Notes under the pieces: model-generated
Databases searched by the model: none
What the model was told of the DNA's origin: nothing
Seen by the model: only the letters and a program-made list of their open reading frames with translations
Assembly: GCA_002724415.1 (NCBI GenBank)
Contig: PBOU01000188.1
Span: forward strand, 1 to 45,125
DNA: 45,125 nucleotides
From: Planctomycetaceae bacterium
GTDB taxonomy: Bacteria > Planctomycetota > Planctomycetia > Planctomycetales > Planctomycetaceae
Direction of reading: 5' to 3'
Part shown: one piece after another, positions 1-9,300 of the stretch
Numbering within the stretch: the first letter of the stretch is position 1
Layout: the number at the start of each line of letters is the position of its first letter
Translations under genes and position numbers: made by a program

Positions 1-351
1 GGCATGGGCGGCGGCATGGGTGGTATGGGCGGCGGCATGGGTGGCATGGGCGGCATGGGCGGCGGTGGCGGTGGGTCACTGACAGTCCAGCAACCGGTGC
101 AGGCCATTCTCAACGTCACCACCACGGTCAGCGTGCCCGACGGTGGCACGGTCCTGCTGGGTGGCGTGAAACGCCTCCGGGAGGGGCGCAACATGGCCGG
201 TGTGCCGATTTTGAACAAGATTCCCTACATCAGTCGCCTCTTCAAGAACTCGGGTGTCGGTCGCGAGACCGAGAGCCTGATGTTGATGGTCACTCCACGG
301 ATCATCATCCAGGAAGAGGAGGAGGAACTCCTGGGCATTCCACCAGAGTAA
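1..351 (+). CDS. Secretin C-terminus (type II/IV pilus-type outer-membrane channel), 5' truncated by window
   Basis: The reading frame is open from base 1 and stops at TAA 349-351, so only the last ~116 residues are visible. The first ~25 residues are almost pure Gly and Met. They are followed by a typical secretin C-terminal block: the motif VPDGGTVLLGG, then GVPILNKIPYISRLF, then LMLMVTPRIII and an acidic tail. In GspD/PilQ-type secretins this block closes the beta-barrel gate in the outer membrane. The ATG at base 4 lies inside the Gly/Met linker and is not the real start. The family is clear, but type II secretion and type IV pilus assembly cannot be told apart from this fragment. Confidence 0.88.
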   Translation, partial: GMGGGMGGMGGGMGGMGGMGGGGGGSLTVQQPVQAILNVTTTVSVPDGGTVLLGGVKRLREGRNMAGVPILNKIPYISRLFKNSGVGRETESLMLMVTPRIIIQEEEEELLGIPPE

Positions 352-478
352 TTCTGGTGGAAGCACTGATTCGGGTCTAAGCCAATGGGCTCCGGCTGAA
401 ACCCGTACGGTGTGTGTCCGAGGGTGGCAGGCCGTCGTAGAGTTGCGGGACTCTGCGGCGGCCGCTCCCTTTTAAACG

Positions 479-2521
479 GTGGACAACTCGTCTCGTTTGG
501 ATCCAAGGCATCTGCTACCGTTCCGGCCCGCATTCTCAATGGTCGGGTCTGCCATGGAATTCACTCCCAAGTCGTCCCCACTCAAAGCGGCCATTCTTCC
601 GCTGGTCTGTTCGTTGATGGCCCTCGTGGTCCTGGGCGCCTGGGTGGGGGGACTGCTTCCCCTGGAGATTGGTCGTGGCACGGTCGTAGGACCAGGGGGA
701 GGTGTGGACGATCGCCCAACTGTTGAGCGGCTGGTTCTCCGGGATTCGACGGGGGCTTTGCACCAGGTTGGTGGAGTGTCACAGTCGTCGGCGACCGTCG
801 TGGTGTATCTCTCCTCGACCTGTCCGATCAGTCGCGGATTCCTGCCGGCGATTGAACGGTTGCACCGGGCAGCGGCACGACGCGACGTGCGGGTGCTGGC
901 GATCCAGGTCGATCAGGCTGTCTCGCTGGCTTCTGAGTTCGAGATCAGTTTTCCGGTGTTTTCCGAGCAGGAACAGACGCCCAACACGTTGCTCCGCAAA
1001 CAACTCAAGCCCACGCATGTCCCCGAAGCATTCGTGATCGATGCAACTGGTCGTTTGAGTTACCGTGGCCGGATTGACGATCGTTTCATCGACCTGGGGC
1101 GTCGTCGGGCCGCCGTGAGCAGCCGCGATCTGGGCCGGGCCATTGACCGGGTTCTGGCCGGCCGAGCGAGCCGACTCGAACGAACCACCCCGGTCGGGTG
1201 CGTCCTGGAACCATTACGCGCGCCCCCAAAGCGTGGCGTCTCGAAACAGGTGAAATCGACCGGCGAGATCACGTGGGCCGGCACGGTCGCGAACCTGGTG
1301 CATCGTCGTTGTGGGCGTTGTCACCGTCCGGACACCGCGGCTCCCTTTTCACTTCTGTCGTACCAGGACGTGGTTGGTCGCCGTCGGCAGTTGCTCGAGG
1401 TCGTGACCCGCAGGATCATGCCTCCCTGGAAGCCTCGCCCTGGTTTCGGCCATTTTCAGGACGACCTGCGGCTGAGCGACGAGGAGTTGTCGCTGTTGCG
1501 AGACTGGCTGGAATCGGACTTGCCGCGGGGTGATGTCGCCAGCGAACCGGAAGTTCCCCGGTATGCAGGTGGCTGGGAACTGGGCCGTCCCGATCTGGTG
1601 TTGACGATGCCCGAGCGTGTTTCGATCCCTGCCGAGGGACGCGACCTCTACTGGTATTTCGTGATTCCGAGCGGGTTGAAAACGGACCGGATGATCTCGG
1701 CAATCGAATTTCGACCGGGCAATTCTCGGGTGATCCACCATGCCAGTTTTCGTTACGACGACACGGGCACAGCCCGGCGACTGGATGCGGCCGATCCACG
1801 GCCCGGATACCGCCGTTACGGTGGCTGGGGATTCGGTGGTGGTGGGACGCTGGGAGGCTGGGCGGTCGGTGTACAACCACGACACCTGGGCCCGGGGCTG
1901 GGGCGTCCCATAAAGGCGGGCTCGGACTTTGTCCTCCAGGTGCATTACCATCCCAGCGGCCGGCCCGAGGCCGACCAGTCTCGATTGGGATTGTACTTCG
2001 TGCCGGAGGCGACCGGGACGTCCGAATCCATCACGCCGGTGGTCGAGATTCTCGTGGGAGAGATGTCGCTGGAGATTCCCGCCGGCGAGCCGAATCTGCA
2101 TCATCCGGCGGTGTACACCCTGCCGGTGCCCGTCACGGTCCATTCGGTGTTGCCGCACATGCACTTGCTGGGCCGTCGCTGCCGGGCATGGGCGGAAACG
2201 CCCGCGGGCCAACAGGTGCCGCTGGTTGCGATTGACGAGTGGGATTTTCACTGGCATTCCCAGTACCACCTGGAACAGCCCTTGCGGCTTCCCGCCGGCA
2301 CCCGGTTGATTCATGAGGCGTGGTATGACAACAGTGTGGCGAATCCGTTCAACCCACATTCGCCTCCCCGCCACGTCACCTGGGGAGAGGGGACCGACCA
2401 GGAAATGGGGTTGCTGTTCCTGGATGTCACGACCGATTCGCCAACCGATCGCCGACGGTTGATCCAGCACAACCAGGGACACTTCCTCGATCAGTTCCGC
2501 CGGTTGACTGGCGGGCGATGA
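479..2521 (+). CDS. Secreted fusion: thioredoxin-like + heme c + copper type II monooxygenase-like protein
   Basis: The product has 680 residues. The N-terminus carries a hydrophobic segment (AAILPLVCSLMALVVLGAWV), a signal peptide or anchor, so the protein faces the periplasm. Residues ~85-230 look like a redoxin (VVVYLSSTCPISRGF), but only one Cys is present where thioredoxins have two. A heme c motif C-G-R-C-H begins at residue 278. The rest contains His motifs of copper type II ascorbate-dependent (DBH/PHM-like) monooxygenases: IHHASF, HYHPSG, HMHLLG and HWHSQYH. The start is uncertain: GTG 479, ATG 539 and ATG 554 all keep the hydrophobic segment. Substrate unknown. This domain combination recurs in planctomycetes. 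It converges on the dsbD-like gene across a 48-bp gap. Confidence 0.82.
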   Translation: MDNSSRLDPRHLLPFRPAFSMVGSAMEFTPKSSPLKAAILPLVCSLMALVVLGAWVGGLLPLEIGRGTVVGPGGGVDDRPTVERLVLRDSTGALHQVGGVSQSSATVVVYLSSTCPISRGFLPAIERLHRAAARRDVRVLAIQVDQAVSLASEFEISFPVFSEQEQTPNTLLRKQLKPTHVPEAFVIDATGRLSYRGRIDDRFIDLGRRRAAVSSRDLGRAIDRVLAGRASRLERTTPVGCVLEPLRAPPKRGVSKQVKSTGEITWAGTVANLVHRRCGRCHRPDTAAPFSLLSYQDVVGRRRQLLEVVTRRIMPPWKPRPGFGHFQDDLRLSDEELSLLRDWLESDLPRGDVASEPEVPRYAGGWELGRPDLVLTMPERVSIPAEGRDLYWYFVIPSGLKTDRMISAIEFRPGNSRVIHHASFRYDDTGTARRLDAADPRPGYRRYGGWGFGGGGTLGGWAVGVQPRHLGPGLGRPIKAGSDFVLQVHYHPSGRPEADQSRLGLYFVPEATGTSESITPVVEILVGEMSLEIPAGEPNLHHPAVYTLPVPVTVHSVLPHMHLLGRRCRAWAETPAGQQVPLVAIDEWDFHWHSQYHLEQPLRLPAGTRLIHEAWYDNSVANPFNPHSPPRHVTWGEGTDQEMGLLFLDVTTDSPTDRRRLIQHNQGHFLDQFRRLTGGR

Positions 2522-2524
2522 TCG

Positions 2525-2542
2525 ATGTCCGGTGCAGGACAT
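2525..2542. repeat. Inverted repeat between convergent genes (possible weak terminator)
   Basis: ATGTCC, six-base loop GGTGCA, then GGACAT form a perfect 6-bp stem in the 48-bp gap between two convergent genes. No T-run follows on either strand, so it is at most a weak or Rho-assisted terminator. Confidence 0.3.
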
Positions 2543-2569
2543 GGGGTGATCGTGTGCCGAGGAATTCCG

Positions 2570-4939
2570 CTAGAGCGAATCCTGGTTTTTCGCGTCGGAG
2601 CGAGAAACCGCCGCGGTCGATGATTTGCCGACGGCGCGTTTGAGCGCCTCAAGAACGCGGTCCGGAGATGCGAAGACACCGTCGAGCACAATCGGCTTGT
2701 CGGGTTGTCCAGCCGGATAAATGGCATAAAACGGAATCGCTTTGGCCGGGTTGCCGAGTTTGACCAGCAGGGCGTCGATATCGGGCGACTCTCGCGTCTT
2801 GTCGGCCTTGATGGCGACAATCTTGTTGCTGGTGATGAATTCGCGTGTGACTTCTGCGTCCAAGGCGACCGCCTCGTTGAGCTTGCAGGTGATTCACCAG
2901 TCGGCGGTGAAATCGATCAGGACCGTCTGGTTGGCGTCGAGATGTTCGGCAAGAGCCTCGTCGGAGTACGGGCTCCAGAACCCATCGTCGGGATGGTAGA
3001 AAGAGCCGAAGGAGACCAGTCCCATCAGAACGCCGAACGCGACGGCCTCTCCCCAGGCCCGGGCCCGACGGATTCTCGGCTGGGTCAATGGCACCCGACC
3101 GATCCACCAGAAGGCGGCCCAGAGGGAGAACAGGAACAGCATCGTGGGGACGACGATATCGGGATCGACACCCGAGAGCACAAACATCGGGTAGATGACG
3201 GTGCCCAACAGAACGAATCCCATCACGTGCTTGAAGGTCTCCATCCACATGCCGGGCTTGGGCAGGAAGGCGATCAGCCTGGGGAAAGCCCCGATCAAAA
3301 TGTAGGGAAATGCCATGCCCAGTCCGACACTCATCATGACGGCATAAGTGACCCCGATGGACTGGCTGACAGCCCAACTCATGGCCGGCACCAGCATCGG
3401 GCCGGTGCACGGTGTGGCCAGGATGGTGGTCAGGACACCCTTGGCGAAGGCGGCCCCGAGTCCCTCCTGCCCAGAGCTGTCCCCCGAACCACCGAAGCCG
3501 GGAACGGGGATTTCCCAGACACCCAGAAAACTCAATGCGAACACAAAGACGATGGAGGCCATCACGATGTTGAAGGCGGCACTGGTGAATTGTGATCCCC
3601 AACCGGCTCCGATCACTCCAACAAGCGTGGCCAACACCAGGAAGACGCTCATCAAGCCGAAAGCGAAGGACAGGTTCAGCAGAAAGGCCCGGCTACGGTT
3701 CTCACCGGCCTGGGTCACGAAGGACATGATTTTCAGGCCGATCACCGGCAGCACGCACGGCATGAAGTTCAGGATGAACCCGGCCACGAAAGCGATTCCA
3801 ATCCAACTCAACATGTTTTCCGAGTTGTCCGGTGATGCCGCGGTCACCTGGCCGGCGTCGTCATCGGTCGACGCGTTTTGCGAGCGGTCACTGGAGAGCT
3901 TGTCACCGGGGCCGACCTGTCCGAGGGCGAACGAGACGCGCCCTTTCAGGCAGCCCTTTTCGTCGCAGTACTGGTAGAGGACCTGTCCCCGTGTTCCGTA
4001 GCCCGAGTCGGTTGCGGCCTCGGTCACACGGTAGGTGCGGCTCCATGTCACCGTGCCATGGAACAGTTTTTGCGTCACGGCGCCGGTGGGCAACTGAATC
4101 GCTTTCTCTTCGAACGGCCGATCTTCGGCGAAACCGGCGTCGATGGCCGTGAGTCCGCGGAGACCCTTCATGGAAATGCGCGTGGGCAGGCCACCGTTGG
4201 CCTTGTCCTGGGTGAGAGCAAAGATGTGGAATCCATCGGTGAGGGTGGCTGTCAGTGACAGCGTGACGGTCTCGCCGGGCTGTGCCATTGGGGGGGACAA
4301 TTCGATGTGCCAGGTCACCGGGGAGGGGTGTTCACCGCCTCCGGTTTTTTCCGTTGGTGTGATGTCCAGGGTCAGCGGGTGCGAGTCGCTGGCGGCTTCG
4401 CCGGGGAATGCCGGTCCCTGCCCGAGGGCCACTGCCAGCGGAAAGGTTTCCGGTGGCAGGCAACCGCTTTCATTGCACATGCTCAGCGTGATGGAACCAC
4501 TGACGGTCGCCTTTGCATCGGCGGCCCGTTTGAAGACCTGCCGCCAAACGACGCGGCCGATGTGTTTCTCCTGGCGGAAATCGACCTTGCCGATCTTTGT
4601 GACCTCGACCTTGGGAGGATGGTCGGGTTGGGGGGCCGAGGTGGGAGCGTCCAGCCCGGCGTGGTCGGTGATCTTGATGGCTGTCGAATTGGGCTCGTCA
4701 CCAATCGAATAGGTGTAATACCCCTCGGGGACGATCACCTCGATGGCCAGTGTCACCGGGTCACCTGGCTTGGCCGTTGCCGGGTGCAGCGATGCGGTGA
4801 TTTTTGGTTCGGCGTTTGTCGTGGGGCCGTCACCCAGGTCTCCGAACGGCTGGAACAACTCGGGCCCGGTTGGCTGGTCCTGGGACCACGCCGGGGTGAC
4901 GACCAGCAAGAGTATGAGACAGGTCAGCCAGCGTGTCAT
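2570..4939 (-). CDS. dsbD: DsbD-like thiol:disulfide interchange protein, predicted selenoprotein (in-frame UGA read as Sec)
   Basis: Reading through one UGA (2896-2894) gives 789 residues. A signal peptide (residues 1-19) precedes two DsbD-alpha-like domains with Cys pairs C155/C160 (CNESGC) and C325/C330 (CDEKGC). A polytopic DsbD/CcdA membrane domain follows, with its two conserved Cys in NFMPCVLP (C395) and LATPCTGP (C511). The C-terminal thioredoxin domain begins DFTADW-U-ITCKLNE, so Sec682 takes the place of the first Cys and Cys685 is kept. The frame then runs 107 codons to TAG at 2570. DsbD moves electrons from cytoplasmic thioredoxin to periplasmic partners, including cytochrome c maturation; three heme c proteins are encoded nearby. 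Stopping at UGA would remove the whole thioredoxin domain. Start ATG 4939 gives a good signal peptide but has a weak ribosome binding site. Confidence 0.85.
2861..2876 (-). promoter_or_regulatory. Candidate bacterial SECIS hairpin of dsbD
   Basis: In the mRNA, CGAGGC - GGUC - GCCUUG forms a 6-bp stem (one G-U pair) with a four-base GGUC apical loop lying 24-27 nt after the UGA. Outer pairing of UGC with GCA could extend the stem across an internal loop. A G within the first two loop bases, at about this spacing, is the known requirement for SelB-binding bacterial SECIS elements; the Escherichia coli fdhF element also carries GGUC. Confidence 0.75.
2894..2896 (-). other. Predicted selenocysteine UGA codon (Sec682) in dsbD
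   Basis: The codon order is GAC TGG TGA ATC ACC TGC AAG, giving D-W-U-I-T-C-K. DsbD homologues have W-C-x-T-C-K at this site, so UGA replaces the catalytic first Cys. The frame upstream and downstream is one continuous DsbD homologue without a shift. Confidence 0.8.
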
Positions 4940-5076
4940 CGTGTCACGTTCTTTCGTTGGGCGAACACATTGCTGGCCGCATCTTAGTTCATTGGAAACG
5001 ACGCTGGCAATTGGCCAAACGGGTCATCCGTGGCACACTGTCTAGTAGAAGTTCGTGCGTCGTCGAAGAATCACAC

Positions 5077-6327
5077 GTGTTCCGATTGTCCCTGGTCCTG
5101 TTTGTCCTGCCTGCGGCGTCGTTGGCCGCCCAGCCGCGGGTTGTCGCCTATGACGATCCGTTGCCCTACGGGCAGTCTCCGGTTGATTACCTGGGTGACG
5201 CGACTGCCGATCCTGTTGCGAGGTTGGATGCCCGGTTGGCCAGTGGCAAGACAACTCTGCGGGTCGTGCCGCGGCGCGGCTATCTCGACTCGGTTCTCGG
5301 TTGCCTGGATGTGCCGGTGTCTTCGCAGTTGCTGGTGTATTCCAAGACCGCGGTCAATCAACGCCTGGTCACGCCAAAGACGCCTCGAGCCATCTACTTC
5401 AACGACGAGGTGTCGGTTGCGTGGGTTCCCGGGACTGCCGAACTGGAACTCATGGCGTTCGATCCACTCAAGGGCGCGATGTTCTACGTGCTACAGCAGC
5501 CAGATGGGGCCGCAGGGGCACGGCCGAGGTTTCATCGGAAGTCGAGTTGCCTGGCGTGCCACATCGGCCGCACGACACTCTCGGTTCCCGGCGGCATCAT
5601 TCGTTCATTTCTGGTCGAATTGACCGGCAAGCCACTCGAGGGGTACTCGCGGGTGTCCGGTACGACGCCGATCGCCAACCGTTGGGGTGGCTGGTATGTC
5701 ACCGGTCGTTTGGGGCGTGTGACTCACATGGGCAACCTGGTCAACCGTGAGGAGAACCGTCGCCACCGTCGGGAGGCGTCTTTCCGAGCCAGTCTCGATC
5801 GGCTCGATTCCCTGGTTGATCTCACCGGTTACCCTGCCCCCCACAGTGATGTGGTCGCTCATCTCGTGCTTGACCATCGGCTCCATGGGCAGAATCTCAT
5901 CTCGCGTGTGACCTACGAGCATCGCCTGGGACGCCGTTCTGATGCCGAGGACCGGTTGTTGCGATACTTGCTGTTGGTGGGCTCCCCTCGATGGGCCACG
6001 CCTGTCAGTGGCACCAGCGATTTTTCCAGATGGTTTCAGCGGCAGGGACCACGGACGGCCGACGGTCGGTCACTGCGTCAGTTGGATTTGGCCGGTCGAC
6101 TGTTTCGTTACTCGCTCAGCCACCTCGTCTATTCCCCCCAGTTGGCTGCTATGCCCGCGGCGCCGCGCGGGCGGCTGGGACGGAGGCTGCAGGCGGTGCT
6201 GACGGGGCGTCCTGCTGGTGGACTTGAGAAGTTGCTCACTCCTGGCCAACGTGCCGACCTGCGTGACATCCTGGTGGAGACACGGGAAGATCTGCCACCG
6301 GAGTGGCGAATGAGTGCAAAGCCGTGA
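5077..6327 (+). CDS. Secreted mono-heme c-type protein of unknown function
   Basis: The start is taken as GTG 5077 because it begins a clean signal peptide (VFRLSLVLFVLPAASLAAQ); the frame is open further upstream to 4933 but reads as non-signal sequence. The product has 416 residues. A single heme c motif C-L-A-C-H begins at residue 158, inside RKSSCLACHIGRTTLSVPGG. No second heme motif or known domain is recognised. It is divergent from dsbD (137-bp spacer) and ends 11 bp before the PVC-type heme protein, so the two are probably cotranscribed. A role in periplasmic electron transfer or peroxide handling is only a guess. Confidence 0.72.
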   Translation: MFRLSLVLFVLPAASLAAQPRVVAYDDPLPYGQSPVDYLGDATADPVARLDARLASGKTTLRVVPRRGYLDSVLGCLDVPVSSQLLVYSKTAVNQRLVTPKTPRAIYFNDEVSVAWVPGTAELELMAFDPLKGAMFYVLQQPDGAAGARPRFHRKSSCLACHIGRTTLSVPGGIIRSFLVELTGKPLEGYSRVSGTTPIANRWGGWYVTGRLGRVTHMGNLVNREENRRHRREASFRASLDRLDSLVDLTGYPAPHSDVVAHLVLDHRLHGQNLISRVTYEHRLGRRSDAEDRLLRYLLLVGSPRWATPVSGTSDFSRWFQRQGPRTADGRSLRQLDLAGRLFRYSLSHLVYSPQLAAMPAAPRGRLGRRLQAVLTGRPAGGLEKLLTPGQRADLRDILVETREDLPPEWRMSAKP

Positions 6328-6338
6328 GGGATGGGACA

Positions 6339-9300
6339 ATGAAAGAGGCGAGGAGGCGGTGGTCGTGGTTGGCCTGTGGGTGGATTGGACTGGTTGTTGC
6401 CGGGTCGGTCCACGCCTTCGAGGAGTCTCCCACGACGGCCTCGGGTGTTCGTGTTGCCGATGGATTCGAGGTGACGCTGTATGCCGACGACAACCTGGCC
6501 AGCAACATTTACTCGATGACGATTGATTCTCGGGGGCGCGTGGTCGTTGCCGGTCCGCGTTACGTGAAAATCCTTCATGATCGTGACGGGGACGGTCGGG
6601 CCGAATCGTTTTCGACATTCTCGGATGTTCCCACCGGTGGTGCCCAGGGGCTGTTCTTTGATGGCAATGATCTGTTGGCGACCGGTGACGGCGCGCTGTG
6701 GCGTTTGCGTGATGCCGACCGGGACAGTCGCGCTGATGGTCCGCCCGAGCGGATCTTGAAGATCCGTGCAGGGGGTGAACATGACGCGCACGCGATCCGA
6801 CGTGGTCCCGACGGCTGGTTCTACCTGTTGGCCGGAAACGGGGCCGGTGTGACTGCTGACTACGCGTCGTTGAAATCTTCGCCGATCCGGTCGCCATCGG
6901 CTGGCACGCTGCTGAGGTTGCCGCCGACATTGCAGGGGAGCGAGATCCTGGTCGACGGTTTTCGCAACGCCTACGATTTTGCTTTCAATGGCCAAGGCGA
7001 CATTTTCGTTTACGACAGCGATGGTGAGCGAGACGTGTCCTTGCCGTGGTACCGTCCCACTCGTGTGTTTCATGCGCTCCCGGCACATGGAGCCGGATGG
7101 TTCTCTCGCAGTTGGAAGCGTCCGGGCTACTTTCTTGACATGCCTCCGGTGGTGGGGGCATTCGGTCGTGGATCGCCCACGGGGGTTGCCTGTTACCGGC
7201 ACACGGGGTTTCCGGAACAGTATCGAGGCGTGGTTTTTGCCTGCGACTGGACTTTCGGACGCGTGATGGCGGTGTCCCCTCCAGGACCGCGCATGTCGGG
7301 GTTGCCCGAACCGATCGAATTCATGACCGGCCGCGGGCATTTTGGGTTTGCTCCGACCGATATCGCCATCGGGCCCGACGGATCACTCTTCGTGGCGGTG
7401 GGGGGGCGTGGGACTCGCGGCAGCGTGTACCGGGTCACTCACCCGGCTTCGACCCGGTCTTCCCTTCCGCGTCGTGAAACCCCGATGGGGACGTGCCTGG
7501 GAGCGGCACAGCCGTTGGCGAGTTGGTCGCGATCGCGGTGGTTGCCGCTGGCAAGGAAACTGGGGGCGGCGGCATTTCATGCGGTGATTCTGGATGCGGA
7601 GTACACGGTGCCCCGTCGTGTTCGGGCGGTCGAGATCCTGGTCGACTTGTTTGGAGGCCCGGAGTTTGTGGAACTGGAAAAACAACTCGATGGTCTTCCG
7701 GCGGCCGTGCGGTCCCGGCTGGCGTGGGCGGTGGGGCGTGGACGACCCACCCATCCCGACGCCAGGCTCTTGAGCCGATTTCTGGCCGACGAGGATCCTC
7801 GAGTGGGCCGTGCGGCGTGCGAGGCCTTGCTGGGGATTTCAGGCCGCTGGGACTGGGACACCGTGGAATCGGGATTGTTGACCCAGTTGGACAGTCCCGA
7901 CCGCCGGACCCGGCAGGCTGCCGCATCGGTGGTGGCGCGTATGCCCGAGGCGGCCTGGCGACGGATCCGGAGTGAAGTGAGCCGACGGTCACCACGGGCG
8001 CGGGTGGCTGTCGCCCAGGGCGGTCGAGCGCATGTCCAGGGAGTTGATCGAGACGCGTTGTCCGTGGCACTGGAGGTGTTGACCACCAAGAACTCGCAAC
8101 AGGTCTCAGAGGGGCTCAAGCTCGATGCGGCTCGCCTGGCGCAGTTGGCACTGGGAGATGTGGGGCCGGTGCGAGGCCGTGCGGCAGTCTTCGACGGTTA
8201 TGGCGCGTTGCTGTCTCCCGCGGCACTCAGCCCGGTGGCGGGCGAGGTCAGCCGGGTGATCGATTCGGTGTTTCCCAGTGGCAGTCGCGAACTGGATGAC
8301 GAGTTGGCCCGGGTGACGGCGATGATCGCCTCGGCCGAACCACGGCTGTTGGCCAAGTTCCTCGCGAGCCCGGACCCGCGGTCTCACCCGGTGACAGATT
8401 TGCACCTCCTGATCACAGCCGCGCGGATCCCCCTGGCCAGGACCAGCGTTCAACGCGAGCAAACCGCCAGGATCCTTGTGGGACTGCAGGCGAAGATCGA
8501 CCGCGGTGGGTTGAACCAGGACAGCAACTGGGACGATCGCGTGGGTGAGTTGTACGTTGCCTTGTGCGAGAATGATCCCCGGTTGCCACGAGCTGTGCTC
8601 GAGACGCCCGGATTTGGTCTTCCGTCTCATGTGTTGTTTCTCGGCCGGATGTCCCGGCAGGATCGGGCACGGGCGCGGGAAGCATTCGTGGTGGCGATAC
8701 GCAAGGCGGGCGAGGACTACCCGTGGACGGGCGAGGTCGTCCGCTTGCTGGGTGAATCGGTGGATCCGAAGAGTGTCGACCTGTTGAGATCGGTCCACGA
8801 CCGGGCCGATGTCCGAGGGGCGGTTGTTGTGGAATTGGCTCGTCGTGCCACGGCCGTCGATCGCCAGCGATTTGTCAACGGCCTGGAGTCGTCGTCCCTT
8901 GAAGTTGTGGGGGCGAGCCTGTCCGCGTTGGCCAAGTTGCCGGCCGAGGTGACAGGGGAGGAGCAACTGGCACTGCTGGGAGTGGTGCGGCGGATGGGGG
9001 CAACTGCCCAGGAACATGGCCTGCGGTCCCGGGCCGTGATGTTGTTGCGTCGAAATACCGGGCGCCGGTTCGGTTTTGTGACCGGCAAGACGGGACGAAG
9101 GGCCCAGCAGAAGGCGGTCGCGGCCTGGACGGAGCACCTGGAGGCCAAGTATCCCGGTGAGGCGAGGAAATTGCTGGGGGCAGCGGCAGCGAGCCTGTCC
9201 GGCTTGAAGCGGCAACTGGAGGCAATTGACTGGGCCAGGGGTGATGTGACGCGGGGCAAGCGGATCTTCGCCAAACGCGGGTGCGTCCAATGTCACCAGG

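Noticed and set aside
1349-2542. Minus-strand open frame (397 residues) opposite the Trx/heme/Cu fusion gene
   Set aside because: The product is rich in Arg, His and Pro, typical of shadow frames; the plus-strand gene has clear motifs.
2894-4939. Reading dsbD as a complete 681-residue gene ending at UGA, with a separate small gene at 2570-2863
   Set aside because: The break is exactly at the thioredoxin active site, the second part has no start of its own with a ribosome binding site, and both parts join in frame as one DsbD.
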